In this document: positions 10,943 to 20,453 of the stretch, in pieces
Position numbering within the stretch: position 1 is the stretch's first letter
How the letters are laid out: each line of letters begins with the position of its first letter
Assembly: GCA_028386065.3 (NCBI GenBank)
Contig: JAKUCV010004738.1
Coordinates: forward strand, 33,273-97,272
DNA from: Turnera subulata
Lineage: Eukaryota > Streptophyta > Magnoliopsida > Malpighiales > Passifloraceae
Length of the DNA: 64,000 bases
Reading direction: 5' to 3'
Position numbers and translations under genes: made by a program
Notes under the pieces: model-generated
Told to the model about the DNA's origin: nothing
The model's input: the letters and a program-made list of their open reading frames with translations, nothing else
Databases searched by the model: none

Positions 10943-11400
10943 TGATACGGCAACACTACCAGAACAAAGTTAGATAGCACCTCAGATTTAATCGAGTCAC
11001 CAAGATAAAAAATCAATTCAACCAAAAGCTTTAGTGATTACCTCTATCACCTCAAAACACAAATCAATTCAACCAAAAGCTTTAGTGATTACCTCTATCA
11101 CCTCAAAACACAAATCAATTCAACCAAAAGCTTTAGTGATTACCTCTATCACCTCAAAACACAACAAAGGTGTTAAGCAACAATAGGATAATAAACACAA
11201 GGAATCTTGTAAACGCCACAAGCAATTCAATTACTTGATAAGTAAACACAATCCCTAAAATAAACAAGAGAGAAATCCTTCTAAGTTGCAAAATAAGGTT
11301 TAGGAGAACCTCCAACTTTATTAGCAAAATAGCTATCAATAAACAATATTCATCATATGTCTAAAATATGAACTCCAAGGGTCTTATTTATACTAGCCTA
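10943..11400 (-). mobile_element. Partial gypsy LTR, minus strand
   Basis: Begins TGATACGGCAACACTACCAG as the LTR at 9280 does, and continues with the same sequence, including the TATA-region blocks. The left flank (CTGTAGGATCGT) is not a PBS, so this is the outer end of a 3' LTR. It is cut at about 11400 by a C-run and plastid-like DNA. Confidence 0.8.
11010..11162. repeat. 51-bp tandem triplication inside LTR
   Basis: Three consecutive 51-bp units start at 11010, 11061 and 11112, each beginning AAATCAATTCAACC and ending ACCTCAAAACAC. They look identical by eye. The 939-bp LTR at 9280 has a single diverged unit at this place, so the expansion is specific to this copy. Confidence 0.9.
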
Positions 11401-11406
11401 AACCCT

Positions 11407-11417
11407 CCCCCCCCCCC
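11407..11417. repeat. C11 homopolymer at a junction
   Basis: A run of eleven C residues marks the switch from the gypsy LTR to plastid-like sequence. Confidence 0.85.
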
Positions 11418-11690
11418 AAGTCGTACATACAACTTTCATCGAATACGGTTTCCGCAGAATTCGATATGTATCTATGAGATCGAGTATGGAATTCTGTTTA
11501 CTCTTTCGAAATTGAGTATCAGTTTCCCTCCTTTTCCTGCTAGGATTGGAAATCCTGTATTTTCCATATGCATACGATTTAGTCCTTGGGTCTCCGAAAT
11601 AATGTAAAAAGAAGTGCTTCGAATCATTGCTATTTGACTCGGACCTGTTCTAAAAAAGTCGAGGCATTTCGAATTGCAGGAATTATGTTA
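11418..11690. other. Plastid-derived DNA fragment (probable NUPT)
   Basis: The segment around CGCAGAATTCGATATGTATC, CTGCTAGGATTGGAAATCC and GAAGTGCTTCGAATCATTGC closely resembles what I remember of the plastid inverted repeat near rps7/ndhB. It has no gene-length frame. It joins pararetroviral sequence at about 11686 through a short shared ATTG. The identification is from memory, without alignment. Confidence 0.5.
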
Positions 11691-12034
11691 TACAATAAAG
11701 GAGAAAAGAAGTCTTTATGACCCTTTGGTCAAGCAAAAGGAATCGAGAACCAATAAATTCATCATGCAATATATTCAGAGGATTCACTCCTCCCTCTGGT
11801 TAATCCATACACCAATCTCAAGCCCCTTTTGTAATTAGTTAGTCTAAAGGTTCGTTCTTGCAGGATCAAAGAAAATCATGAACATTCTTCTCTGGCTAGA
11901 AGTAAGTCTGAGGGTGTCATACCCGAATGAGAAGAAGAATTACAAGAAAATCCACCATATTGGATTCATAAAGAATTCATTGCTCGTTTCATAGGAACCA
12001 CAGACTTACTTCTAGCCAGAGAAGAATGTTCACG
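11686..12034. mobile_element. Shuffled pararetroviral fragments, both orientations
   Basis: At least six short viral pieces are stitched together: 11686-11748 (coat coiled coil, plus), 11778-11814 (movement protein start, plus), 11817-11880 (control region, minus), 11880-11926 (RT start, minus), 11931-12000 (coat C-terminus, plus) and 12000-12034 (RT start, plus). Each matches a known place in copies B or C. Unmatched filler bases separate some of the pieces. Confidence 0.8.
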
Positions 12035-13249
12035 TTGAATGTTCACAACTGTTACAACAAGGTCTCATTAAACCTACTAAATCAGAATGGGCATGTCAAG
12101 CATTCTATGTGGAGAAATGTACTGAAAAAATTCGGGGCAAAAAGAGGTTAGTAATTGATTACAAGCCTCTTAATCAATTCTTGAGAGAAGATAAGTTTCC
12201 TCTTCCAAAGATTAATTCCATGTTTCTTCACTTAAAAGATGCACGCATCTTTTCGAAGTTTGATTAGAAAGCTGGATTTTGGCAACTTGGTATTGATCCT
12301 AAAGATCGTCACAGAACTGCTTTATGTATACCAGATGCTCAGTACCAGTGGAAGGTTATGCCTTTTGGCTTAAAAGTGGCCCCTTCCTTGTTCCAGAAGG
12401 CGATGGTCCGAACTTTCCAACCCATCCTGCACCATACCTTGATTTACATCGATGTCATCTTACTTTTCTCATCCACAGAAGCAGACCACCTAGAGCTGTT
12501 ACAACAGTTCTATAACATAGTCCATTCATATGGTATTATGTTATCTTAAAAGAAGAGTTACATCGGTGTTACAGAAGTTGATTTTTTGGGAATGCATTTC
12601 AAGAATGGTTCCTATCAACCAGGTCCCCACATTGCTCAAGAATTATTAAATTTTCCAGATGAAGATCTGACACCAAAGCAAATTCAGCAATTCTTGGGAA
12701 TTGTCAATTACATCCTTGACTTTATCCCAAAGGTTTCACATTACACCAGCCAGTTGTCTAAATTATTGAAGAAAAAGGCCCCATCTTGGGGAAAGGAACA
12801 GACAAAAGCTGTCAAGGTCTTAAAGCAAATCACTCAGAATCCACCTCCACTCAGGATTCCTACCAATGGCACACGAATCCTTCAGACTGACGCAAGTGAT
12901 GAATATTAGAGAGTAGTACTGATTGAAGAAACAACAGATAAGAAGAGGCATTATTGTGGCCATGGCAGTGGAAAATTTTTTGACGCAGAACTCCATTATC
13001 ACACCACTCATAAGGAACTGTTGGCGGTCAAATATGGCATTAAAAAGTTTGAGTTCCATCTTGTCAACCATCACTTCATCGTGGAAATGGACAACTCATC
13101 TTTCCCAAAGCTGTTGGATTTTAAGAACAAAAGGGTACCAGAAAAACAACTCCTCCGTTGGAAATAGTGGTTTGATAAGTATGATTTGCATGTCAAGTAT
13201 ATAAAAGGGGATGCCAATCTCATTCCAGATAAGCTTTCCAGACCACCCA
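12035..13249 (+). pseudogene. Pararetrovirus copy A: RT and RNase H
   Basis: RT is recognised from DARIFSKFD, MPFGLKVAPSLFQKAM and the catalytic box. RNase H follows with LQTDASDEY, ELHYHTTHKELLAV and YIKGDANLIPDKLSRPP. One frame runs through the whole stretch, with stops at 12265 (TAG), 12547 (TAA), 12907 (TAG) and 13165 (TAG). The catalytic YIDD has become YIDV (near 12454), so the enzyme would be dead even without the stops. In the family it copies the RNA pregenome to DNA in the cytoplasm. Confidence 0.9.
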
Positions 13250-14260
13250 AGACAATCCATTTGATTTCCAAATTTAACATCATTCCAGTTATCTTTATGG
13301 CTTCCCCATCAGAGCCATACTGGAGAGTTCTTGCACAACCAGCAACATGGACAGACATGGCAACCAATAACCCTAATTTTCCAGAAACCCTTTACCCTAA
13401 ATCTGATCTTTACTCAATTCGTGAGTTTGCAAAGAATTCCATCTTCAATTATCTCACCATTTTCCTTCAAGATCAAGGTGTTAGCCTCTCTCAGTCCATA
13501 CAGTCTCATTATTTTCCAGATCACCCATTCAGGAGAATAAGCCTTATCCATTGCTATGATTTCTCTGAAGATGAGCTTTGGTACAATTGGTGCCTGTTCA
13601 CACTTTATTATGGCATTAATAGGATTAAGGCACTCGACATGTTTGAATTTCTCATGGACGCAGAAAATAGCTCCTCCAATCAGTGGACTTTTCTCCAGTG
13701 GATGGCTGCTTTAGTGGCGTACTTGGATCAAAACAGCTCTTGACATACAGCCCCCTGAACGTAGACCACTGCTTTACATGACATTTTCTGCACACCGATC
13801 CTATCGTGGAACCCCTCCACAACCTTATCCAGTTATTAGACTATGGGAATCTTATCTTGCATCTCCACCTCCAAGGTCCCTTTTTGAGTTTTACCATGCA
13901 CCACCACCACACTCATGCTCTACCTTATCAAAAGCTTCCCTCGAAGATTGGAATAGTCTGTGTCTTCTCAATGGGTTCAATTATGAAGCTGCCAGCCAGA
14001 TTTCCTCCACGACCATGGTACCACTATCTCCCACTCCACCATCGGTCCCACAGACATTATTTCAAGACTTGCAAAATCCATACTCTCAAGCAAAGTGTCA
14101 AATGGATGCCACTTGGGACTCTGACGAAGCAAAAGCAAATTATTGGCGTCATCGTGATGCACAAGACGCCCGTGATTCACAAAAGGTTTATAGTGATGAT
14201 TCAATAATGGACCCTGAAGACGTCAACCTCAGTCTTAGCCATGTGCCCATTCATAAATAA
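13250..14260 (+). pseudogene. Pararetrovirus copy A: region after RNase H
   Basis: About 330 codons continue past RNase H, in two frames (to 13743, and 13778-14260). The first part has SIREFAKNSIFNYLTIFLQD and an aromatic stretch (DELWYNWCLFTLYYGI). The second is proline-rich (SPPPRSLFEFYHAPPPHS) and ends in an acidic tail (PEDVNLSLSHVPIHK). Copies B and C keep matching sequence. A small deletion near 13700 relative to copy C explains the frame change. I recognise no domain. It sits where the polyprotein ends, before the control region, so it is probably its C-terminal product. Confidence 0.7.
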
Positions 14261-14426
14261 TGGTGCTCCCGAGTCAGTATCAGAGTCTGTATCATAAATA
14301 AAGTGGGAATCTGTTGTCCCCCACTACTTTGCTTTATGTCGTGCCAAGTTTGTGGTCATGCTAACACTCTGTAATGTCCTTTAATAATTGAGTCCTTTTG
14401 TCATGTAAGTTGGATGAGACCCCCAA

Positions 14427-14437
14427 CTATAAATATA
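14427..14437 (+). promoter_or_regulatory. TATA box, pararetroviral promoter
   Basis: CTATAAATATA lies in the control region, about 280 bp ahead of the PBS-like site. The matching site in copy C (19216-19223) reads CTATAAAT. Confidence 0.65.
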
Positions 14438-14496
14438 AGAGTTTTCAAGTTGTATGGATCGGAGGACATGTTCTGATTCAATCCTCAGTATTGCAT

Positions 14497-14502
14497 AATA
14501 AA
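14497..14502 (+). terminator. Polyadenylation-like AATAAA
   Basis: AATAAA stands 60 bp after the TATA box and is kept in copy C. In Caulimoviridae the signal lies a short way past the transcription start, so it is read only on the second pass around the circular genome and gives a terminally redundant RNA. Confidence 0.55.
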
Positions 14503-14696
14503 CTATGAGTTTTTAAACATTCTCTCTTGGTTTTCGAACTCTCATAGCTTAGGGTTATGAGACTACTTTATGATTTTCATTGATCCTACAAGAACAAACC
14601 TTTAGACTAACTAATTATAAAAGGGGCTTGAGATTTGATTGCCATCTTAAGTATGGAAACTTCTTCGCGCCTGAGTAAAAGGTTAGGCTAATGGCT

Positions 14697-14744
14697 CTCG
14701 TCTCTCTGTGGTAGCGGAGCCACCCGGCTCTTATGGCGAGAGTA
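14697..14744 (+). promoter_or_regulatory. PBS-like site within a hairpin
   Basis: TGGTAGCGGAGCCA at 14709-14722 matches 12 of 14 bases of an initiator tRNA-Met site. It lies in a foldable block: inner stem GAGCC/GGCTC, outer stem CTCTCG/CGAGAG. Copy C keeps the inner stem (site at 19497-19510, TGGTCGTGGAGCCA). Confidence 0.5.
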
Positions 14745-14873
14745 CCCATACCAAGAATATCATTAAACAGGTTCATAGCCCAACGCTGTGAGTTAGTAGA
14801 AAATCAAACCTTCCAATCATAGCAACTACTCCACCATTAAACACCATAACCTCTTCCATCACCATTCCTAATA

Positions 14874-15644
14874 TTGCACATACATCCCTTACAAGTAGAG
14901 ATTACCCATATCCCAGAAGAAGCTAGAGTTGAGGATTCACTCCTCCCTCTAGTTAATCCATACACCATCTTCAAAAAAGGGTCACTTTCTCGTTCCATTA
15001 AAACTTTGATTTCCACCAGAAGACCAGCAGTCAAAGAATATGTCCAGTCATCCAAACTTTCTCAGTGCACGTTGAATTCTTCAACTGCTGAGCAATATGT
15101 TACTTTTGAAATCCCTCAGGAGTTTGTATCCCAATGGAAGACAAAACATTACTCTCATCTCCATGTCGGTGCTATACGCCTAGTTCTTTCATAGCATGGA
15201 AGAAAAGGTTTACCAGTCACAGCCAGACTATCCTTGCTTGATTCCAGATATGTCAAATACGAAGATGCTGTTATTGGTACTATGTTGACAACATTGAACG
15301 CCGGAAGTGTGGTTCTCACCTTCTTCCTTAATTTCAAAATTTCCCTTGATGATCTGCTTCTTAGCACGGCCTTAAATATTCAAGTACAAATTATTGGAGC
15401 AGAACAAGTTGCTAATGCTATCACAGCCACTTTACACCATCAAATGGTGTATAGACTTCAAGACCATGCTGTTAATCTACCTTCTCAAGGAGTTTCTTCT
15501 GATCCAGTCTTCATCTATACTAATATGGGTTCAACACCCACTATTGTTCAGCCTCCTCGGCAGATTCCCAAAGATCAGTTAGTCAAACTAATCCCTTTGG
15601 ATTGGGTAACCAATTGTGAAAATCTTCGCCAGCACACTCAACCA
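14874..15644 (+). pseudogene. Pararetrovirus copy B: movement protein
   Basis: The frame carries the 30K-superfamily core: HLHVGAIRLVLS, KGLPVTARLSLLDSRYVKYE, then GSVVLTFFLNFKISLDD and LNIQVQIIG. These proteins enlarge plasmodesmata for cell-to-cell spread. A TAG at 15192-15194 interrupts the core, and the same stop is in copy C. A one-base deletion near 15645 shifts the frame at the end. There is no clear ATG; the frame opens in a TTG context near 14874. A real start may lie upstream or be lost. Confidence 0.85.
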
Positions 15645-17193
15645 GTTAAGCTACCAACTCCAGCTTCATCAGACAGCCAGATGGCACTGTTCGCACCATC
15701 TTTACCAAACCAGGAACTTCCTCCTCTAGTGAAGTTTTTCATTGCAGTATGATCTGACCAACTTCAGCAAAGGCAGAATAGAGGATCCCAGTTTCTTACT
15801 TCAAATCGGAGGGATCTGCTGTTTATGTGTCCCATATCAATGGTCATTATATATGGGGCGGTGATCATACTCAGTATGAAGCAGATTGTGACTGCGAAGA
15901 TCATTTTTATGATTCAGATGAAGATTATATTCTTCCATCCAAAAGGAAGTCCCGAACTCATCACTCTCGGTGCAAGCCATATCAAAAGTCCCCTCGACCT
16001 CCTCCTGGAGCATCTCGTCCATGGATACTTCCCAAGGCCATTGCAAAAGTGCCTCCTCTTGATTTCTATTCAAGAGCATTGGAAATTCTTGAAGAAGAAG
16101 GACTTTTACCTCCTTCTTGTTCCTCTGAAGTACCAATTCCATCCGTGACACCATCTCCACAACCAGTTCTATGCATGATGTTTAAATCAGCTGATTTTCC
16201 TCCTTTGGAGTCTCGAGTTGATACATCAACCAAAAGGTCATAAGCACCTTTTGTTACGCTCAACAAGTAAGGCCAGATGGTCAGCTTTCTCCACTCACCC
16301 AAGCTGAAGAAGTCCTGAATTGGCAAACGCAGAACATGACGGCTCAGAACCATCTTTTCCAAAATCTTGATTCAAAAATGAACCAGGTTCTGTCACAGCA
16401 TGGACTTACAACTTAGAAATGTGATTCCCTTGTAGGCCAAATGAAGAAAATGGAGCATGTTCTCACTCAGAAGCTCAACATAGTTCAGCCGGAATTATGT
16501 TATACAATAAAGGAGAAAAGAAGTCTTTATGACCCTTTGGTCAAGCAAAAGGAATCGGAGGTTCTTCATCTTGAACAAGAGATCCATGATGCCAGAAAAG
16601 TTCTAGCAAGTACACAGCCACCAGCTCCTCAGCCAATATTTCCAGTTCATTCTAAACCTTTTTCCACCGAAACAAGTCCAGAAGAAAATCCTTTCAAATC
16701 ATTGTCTCAAATGTTTCCACACGAAACAAGACTTCCCCGTCGCCATTATCGGCGTAGCCAAAGTCCTCCACCAGATCGACCCCATCATCGAAAAGGAAAA
16801 GAGCCAACAAGAGATCATTCTCCATCCTTGATGATCAAACGACCTTTTTATACCCCATCTATTTCTGATGATACATCAGACGATAGTCCTTCGGAAACAC
16901 TTTCAGAAAATTAGGATTTTGATTTAGCCTATACTGATATCTCCAATATTCTGATGCACCAACCAAGACCCACATACACTACAGAGTTTCCCCATGAACC
17001 AGAAGGAATGGATAGCACAGCTACTCCACAAGCTACATCATCACAACCCAAAAACCAACCAAATCATCCACCTCCATTTATTCCCCCTCCCTAAAAGCCT
17101 GATGGTTTTTCCACAGGAAATGGACCATGGTTTAGCCTTGATGATGTTCCTCAACATCGATGGGGAGAACGACTGCAAGAATTTGAAGCCTGG
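15645..17193 (+). pseudogene. Pararetrovirus copy B: linker, coiled coil, coat N-terminus
   Basis: Past the movement protein a Cys/Asp-rich patch (ADCDCEDHFYDSDEDYILPS) is followed by a Pro-rich linker. Then comes a heptad-like stretch (MKKMEHVLTQKLNIVQPELC, later LVKQKESEVLHLEQEIHDAR), probably a coiled coil. An Arg/Ser/Pro-rich segment (RRHYRRSQSPPPDRPHHRKG) precedes the coat core. Stops stand at 15750-15752, 16241-16243, 16912-16914 and 17092-17094, and a base is lost near 16258. The assignment follows the petuvirus-like order; the linker has no firm function. Confidence 0.72.
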
Positions 17194-17950
17194 ATGGACA
17201 AAGAAGAATTACAAGAAAATCCACCATATTGGATTCGAAAAGAATTCATTGCTCGTTCCACAGGAACCCTCAAGGAATGGCTTCAAAAAACTACCCCAGC
17301 AATTCTTCAGCAATTGTATCAGGTTCAGACAACTTCTGAGTTTCTGAATATATTGCATGATGAATTTATTGGTTCTCCTTCAGTTGAAAACAGACACAAA
17401 TTGACTGAATTTCATCAAAGAAAGTGTTGTTCTTTACAACTTTCTGATCTCCAACGACATCACTCTGCCATGAGTAAGCTCTATTATATAGTAGGTGCTA
17501 CGGATGCTCATCGAGAAGTCTATTTGGCTTCCTTCCCAGATAGTTTGCAGAGCAATGTTCTTAGTGCAATGGAATCCAGCAATCGGAGTATGTCTAATAT
17601 ATCTCTTGGAAAACTATACCAAATGATCCTCGCAGTTCGACAGACACTTTGTGATACGAAAAAGATATTCCGAGACCTTTCTAAACGCCCTCAGGATCTG
17701 AAAAGTGTGTGCAACAACTCTTATCTGAAAATAAAATGCAAAGATAAGAATTGTTCTTGTTCTCAAAAATCCAATCATATTGATCACTATCAAAAGCCTT
17801 CTCCAAGAAGATCCAAGAAGAAGTTTAGATCCCGATTTTCCAAATTCAAATATTTCAAGAAAAAGGGACGACGCGGCAACAAAGGTGACAGATGCTTTAT
17901 CTGTAAGAAAAAGGGCCATTTTGTAAAAAATTGCCCAAATCAGCCAGCCA
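17194..17950 (+). pseudogene. Pararetrovirus copy B: coat protein with zinc knuckle
   Basis: An open stretch holds the coat core (WLQKTTPAILQQLYQVQTTS, LTEFHQRKCCSLQLSDLQRH, LGKLYQMILAVRQTL). A very basic tract (PSPRRSKKKFRSRFSKFKYF) and a complete CCHC knuckle at 17893-17934 (CFICKKKGHFVKNC) follow. In the family the knuckle and basic tract bind RNA for packaging. This is the longest open frame in the array (17194-18450) and also includes the protease. Confidence 0.85.
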
Positions 17951-18513
17951 AATCAGCTAAATTGGTTCAACAATTCCAACAGAGCACTCAAGTTGATCTT
18001 GACTCGGCAGATGTGCAGAGCTTATTCTCTGAAACAGAAGAACCTAAGGAAGACACTGTCTTCGTTCTTGAACAAGAATCTGAAACATCCTCATCAGCCT
18101 CCTCCTCTGAAGAAGATGATCGATACCTACCAGTATTTCAAGCTCAAAAGCAGGTCCAAAAAATGATTTTGTCCAACACAAAGTCTCCATCTGTTAAGAT
18201 ACAAATTCTCCCATCCAAGTATGACAAGTCAATTCCTCTTATTGGTTTCGTCGACACTGGGGCTCATAAGAGTTTTCTCAATCCCAACATCTTGCCCTCT
18301 GAGGCATGGGAGCCACATAAGGAGTATTTTCAGGCGGCGAATGGAGAATTATTCCGGACCACCATGATTACTAAACAATGTTTAAGAATCCAATTCTTCC
18401 CTGGATGCGTTATATGGACAAAGGTTCTTGGCACAAGTCTTCCTGATTGAGACCTACTCATAGGTTTTGATATCATTCAGCAGGCAGAAAAACTTCAAAT
18501 CCTTTCATAAGGG
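17951..18513 (+). pseudogene. Pararetrovirus copy B: aspartic protease
   Basis: A Ser/Glu-rich linker (SASSSEEDDRYLPVFQAQKQ) leads to the protease motif FVDTGAHKSFLNP with the catalytic Asp at 18253-18255. The segment ends with LLIGFDIIQQAEKL. A TGA at 18448-18450 and a TAA at 18508-18510 break it; copy C has CGA and CAA at these places, so both are single C-to-T changes. The enzyme would have processed the polyprotein. Confidence 0.85.
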
Positions 18514-18822
18514 TTGAAGTTTAAACGATTCTTTGCTCCTTACACAAATGTCAAAAAGATCTTCTCCCTTCAAGAGAGTCCAGTTCAATATGAGGAGATC
18601 AAGGCCAAGTTATTACAGTCCTATATAGATAGTCATGCTCAGTTCACACATCCATCTCCCCTATGGAAGAATGAGGAATTCCTCATTATATTGCCTTTCA
18701 AATTGAATGAAGATATCAATCCAACAAAGGCATCTCATCCGGGTATGACACCCTTAGACTTACTTCTAGCCAGAGAAGAATGTTCACAACTATTACAAGA
18801 AGGTCTCACTGAACCCACCAAA
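18514..18822 (+). pseudogene. Pararetrovirus copy B: RT N-terminal piece
   Basis: Starts like copy C (KFKRFFAPYTNVKKIFSLQE) and runs to EECSQLLQEGLTEPTK. The sequence then jumps directly into the region after RNase H. The catalytic RT and all of RNase H are gone; measured against copy C the loss is about 1.9 kb. Confidence 0.88.
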
Positions 18823-19087
18823 TTAGATTTCCTCCACTGCCATGGTACCACTGTCTCCCACACCACCATCGGTCCCACAGACATTATTTCAAGATTCGCA
18901 AAATCCAAACTCTCAAGCAACGAGTCAAATGGATGCCACTTGGGACTCTGATGAAGCAGAAGCAAATTATTGGCGTCATCGTAATGCACAAGATGCCCGT
19001 GATTCACAAAAGGTTGATAGTGATGATTCAATGATGGACCCTGAAGACGTCAACCTCAGTCCTAGTCATGAGCCCATTCATAAATAA
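18823..19087 (+). pseudogene. Pararetrovirus copy B: C-terminal tail
   Basis: The tail matches copy A 13995-14260: MVPLSPTPPSVPQTLFQDSQ, WDSDEAEANYWRHRNAQDAR and the ending SPSHEPIHK. It is read in a different frame from the RT piece before it, so the deletion did not make an in-frame fusion. The control region of copy C follows at once. Confidence 0.75.
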
Positions 19088-19700
19088 TGGTGCTCTCGAG
19101 TCAGTATCAGAGTCTGTATCATAAATATAGTGGGGATCTGTTGTACCCCACTACTTTGCTTTATGTCCTTTAATAATTGAGTCCTTTAGTCATGTAAGTT
19201 GGATGAGACCCCGAACTATAAATTTTAGGGTTTTCAAGTTGTATGGATCGGAGGAAATGTTCTGATTCAATCCTCAGTATTGCATAATAAACTGTGAGTT
19301 TCTAAACATTATCTCATCGTTTTCGAACACCCGTAGCTTATGGTTGTGAGACTGCTTTATGATTTTCTTTGATCCTGCAAGAACGAACCTTTAGACTAAC
19401 TAATTACAAAGGGGCTTGAGATTTGATTGCCATCTTAAGTGTGGATCCTTCATCTCGCCTAAGTAAAGGGTTAAGCTAAGGGCTCTCGTCTCTCTGTGGT
19501 CGTGGAGCCACCCGGCTCTTATGGGGAGAGTACCCACACCAAGATTATCATTAAACAGTTTCATAGCCCAACGCTGTGAGTTAGTAGAAAATTAAACCTT
19601 CCAATCATAGCAACTACTCCACCATTAAACACCATAACCTCTTCCATCACCATTCTTGATACTGCACGTACATCCTTTACAAATAAAATAGACCATTTAG
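19088..19700 (+). promoter_or_regulatory. Pararetrovirus control region, copy C
   Basis: Closely resembles 14261-14873: TATA-like CTATAAAT at 19216-19223, AATAAA shortly after, PBS-like site at 19497-19510. It lacks a segment around GTCGTGCCAAGTTTGTGGTC and has an extra stretch near 19680 that copy B lacks. Confidence 0.75.
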
Positions 19701-20453
19701 TAGAGATTACCCATATCCCAGAAGAAGCTAGAGTTGAGGATTCACTCCTCCCTCTGATTAATCTATACACCATCTTAAAAAAGGATCACTTTCTCGGTCC
19801 ATTAAAACTTTGATTTCCACCAGAAGACCAGCAATCAAAGAATATGTCCAGTCATCCAAACTTTCTCAGTGCACGTTGAATTCTTCAACTGCTGAGCAAT
19901 ATGTTACTCTTGAAATCCCACAGGAGTTCATATCCCAATGGAAGACAAAACATTACTCTCATCTCCATGTCGGTGCTATACGCCTAGTTCTTTCATAGCA
20001 TGGAAGAAAAGGTTTACCAGTCACAGCCAGACTATCCTTGCTTGATTCCAGATATGTCAAATACAAAAATGTTGTTATTGGTACTATCTTGACAACATTG
20101 AATGCCGGAAGTGTGGTTCTCACCTTCTTCCCTAATTTCAATATTTCGCTTGATGATCTGCATCTTAGCACGGCCTTAAAAATTCAAGTACAAATTATTA
20201 TAGCAGAACAAGTTGCTAATGCTATCACAGCCACTTTACACCATCAAATGGTGTATAGACTTCAAGACCATGCTGTTAATCTACCTTCTCAAGGAGTTTC
20301 TTCTGATCTAGTCTTCATCTATTCTGATATGGGTTCAACACCCACTATTGTTCAACCTCCTTGGCAGATTCCCAAAGATCAGTTGGTTAAACTAATCCCT
20401 TTGGATTGGGTAACAAATTATGAAAATCTTCGCCAGCACACTCAACCAGATCA
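19701..20453 (+). pseudogene. Pararetrovirus copy C: movement protein
   Basis: The same 30K core as copy B is present (HLHVGAIRLVLS, GSVVLTFFPNFNISLDD). The stop TAG at 19996-19998 lies at the same codon as the stop in copy B. Past it the frame is open (20038-20952) through the end of the movement protein and into the linker. An upstream stretch near 19770 has lost a base relative to copy B. Function is as for copy B; it cannot be made whole here. Confidence 0.85.

Larger units (their letters stand above)
14261..14873 (+). promoter_or_regulatory. Pararetrovirus control region, copies A/B
   Basis: A non-coding stretch joins the end of copy A to the start of copy B. It holds a TATA box, a polyadenylation-like signal, a PBS-like site and a hairpin leader, in the order expected for the pregenomic RNA promoter and leader of Caulimoviridae. 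A similar stretch recurs at 19088-19700, and its start recurs at 31164. No ATG clearly opens the movement protein frame after it. Confidence 0.75.

Noticed and set aside
11010..11162. CRISPR-like array
   Set aside because: Contiguous tandem units without spacers, inside an LTR of a plant element.
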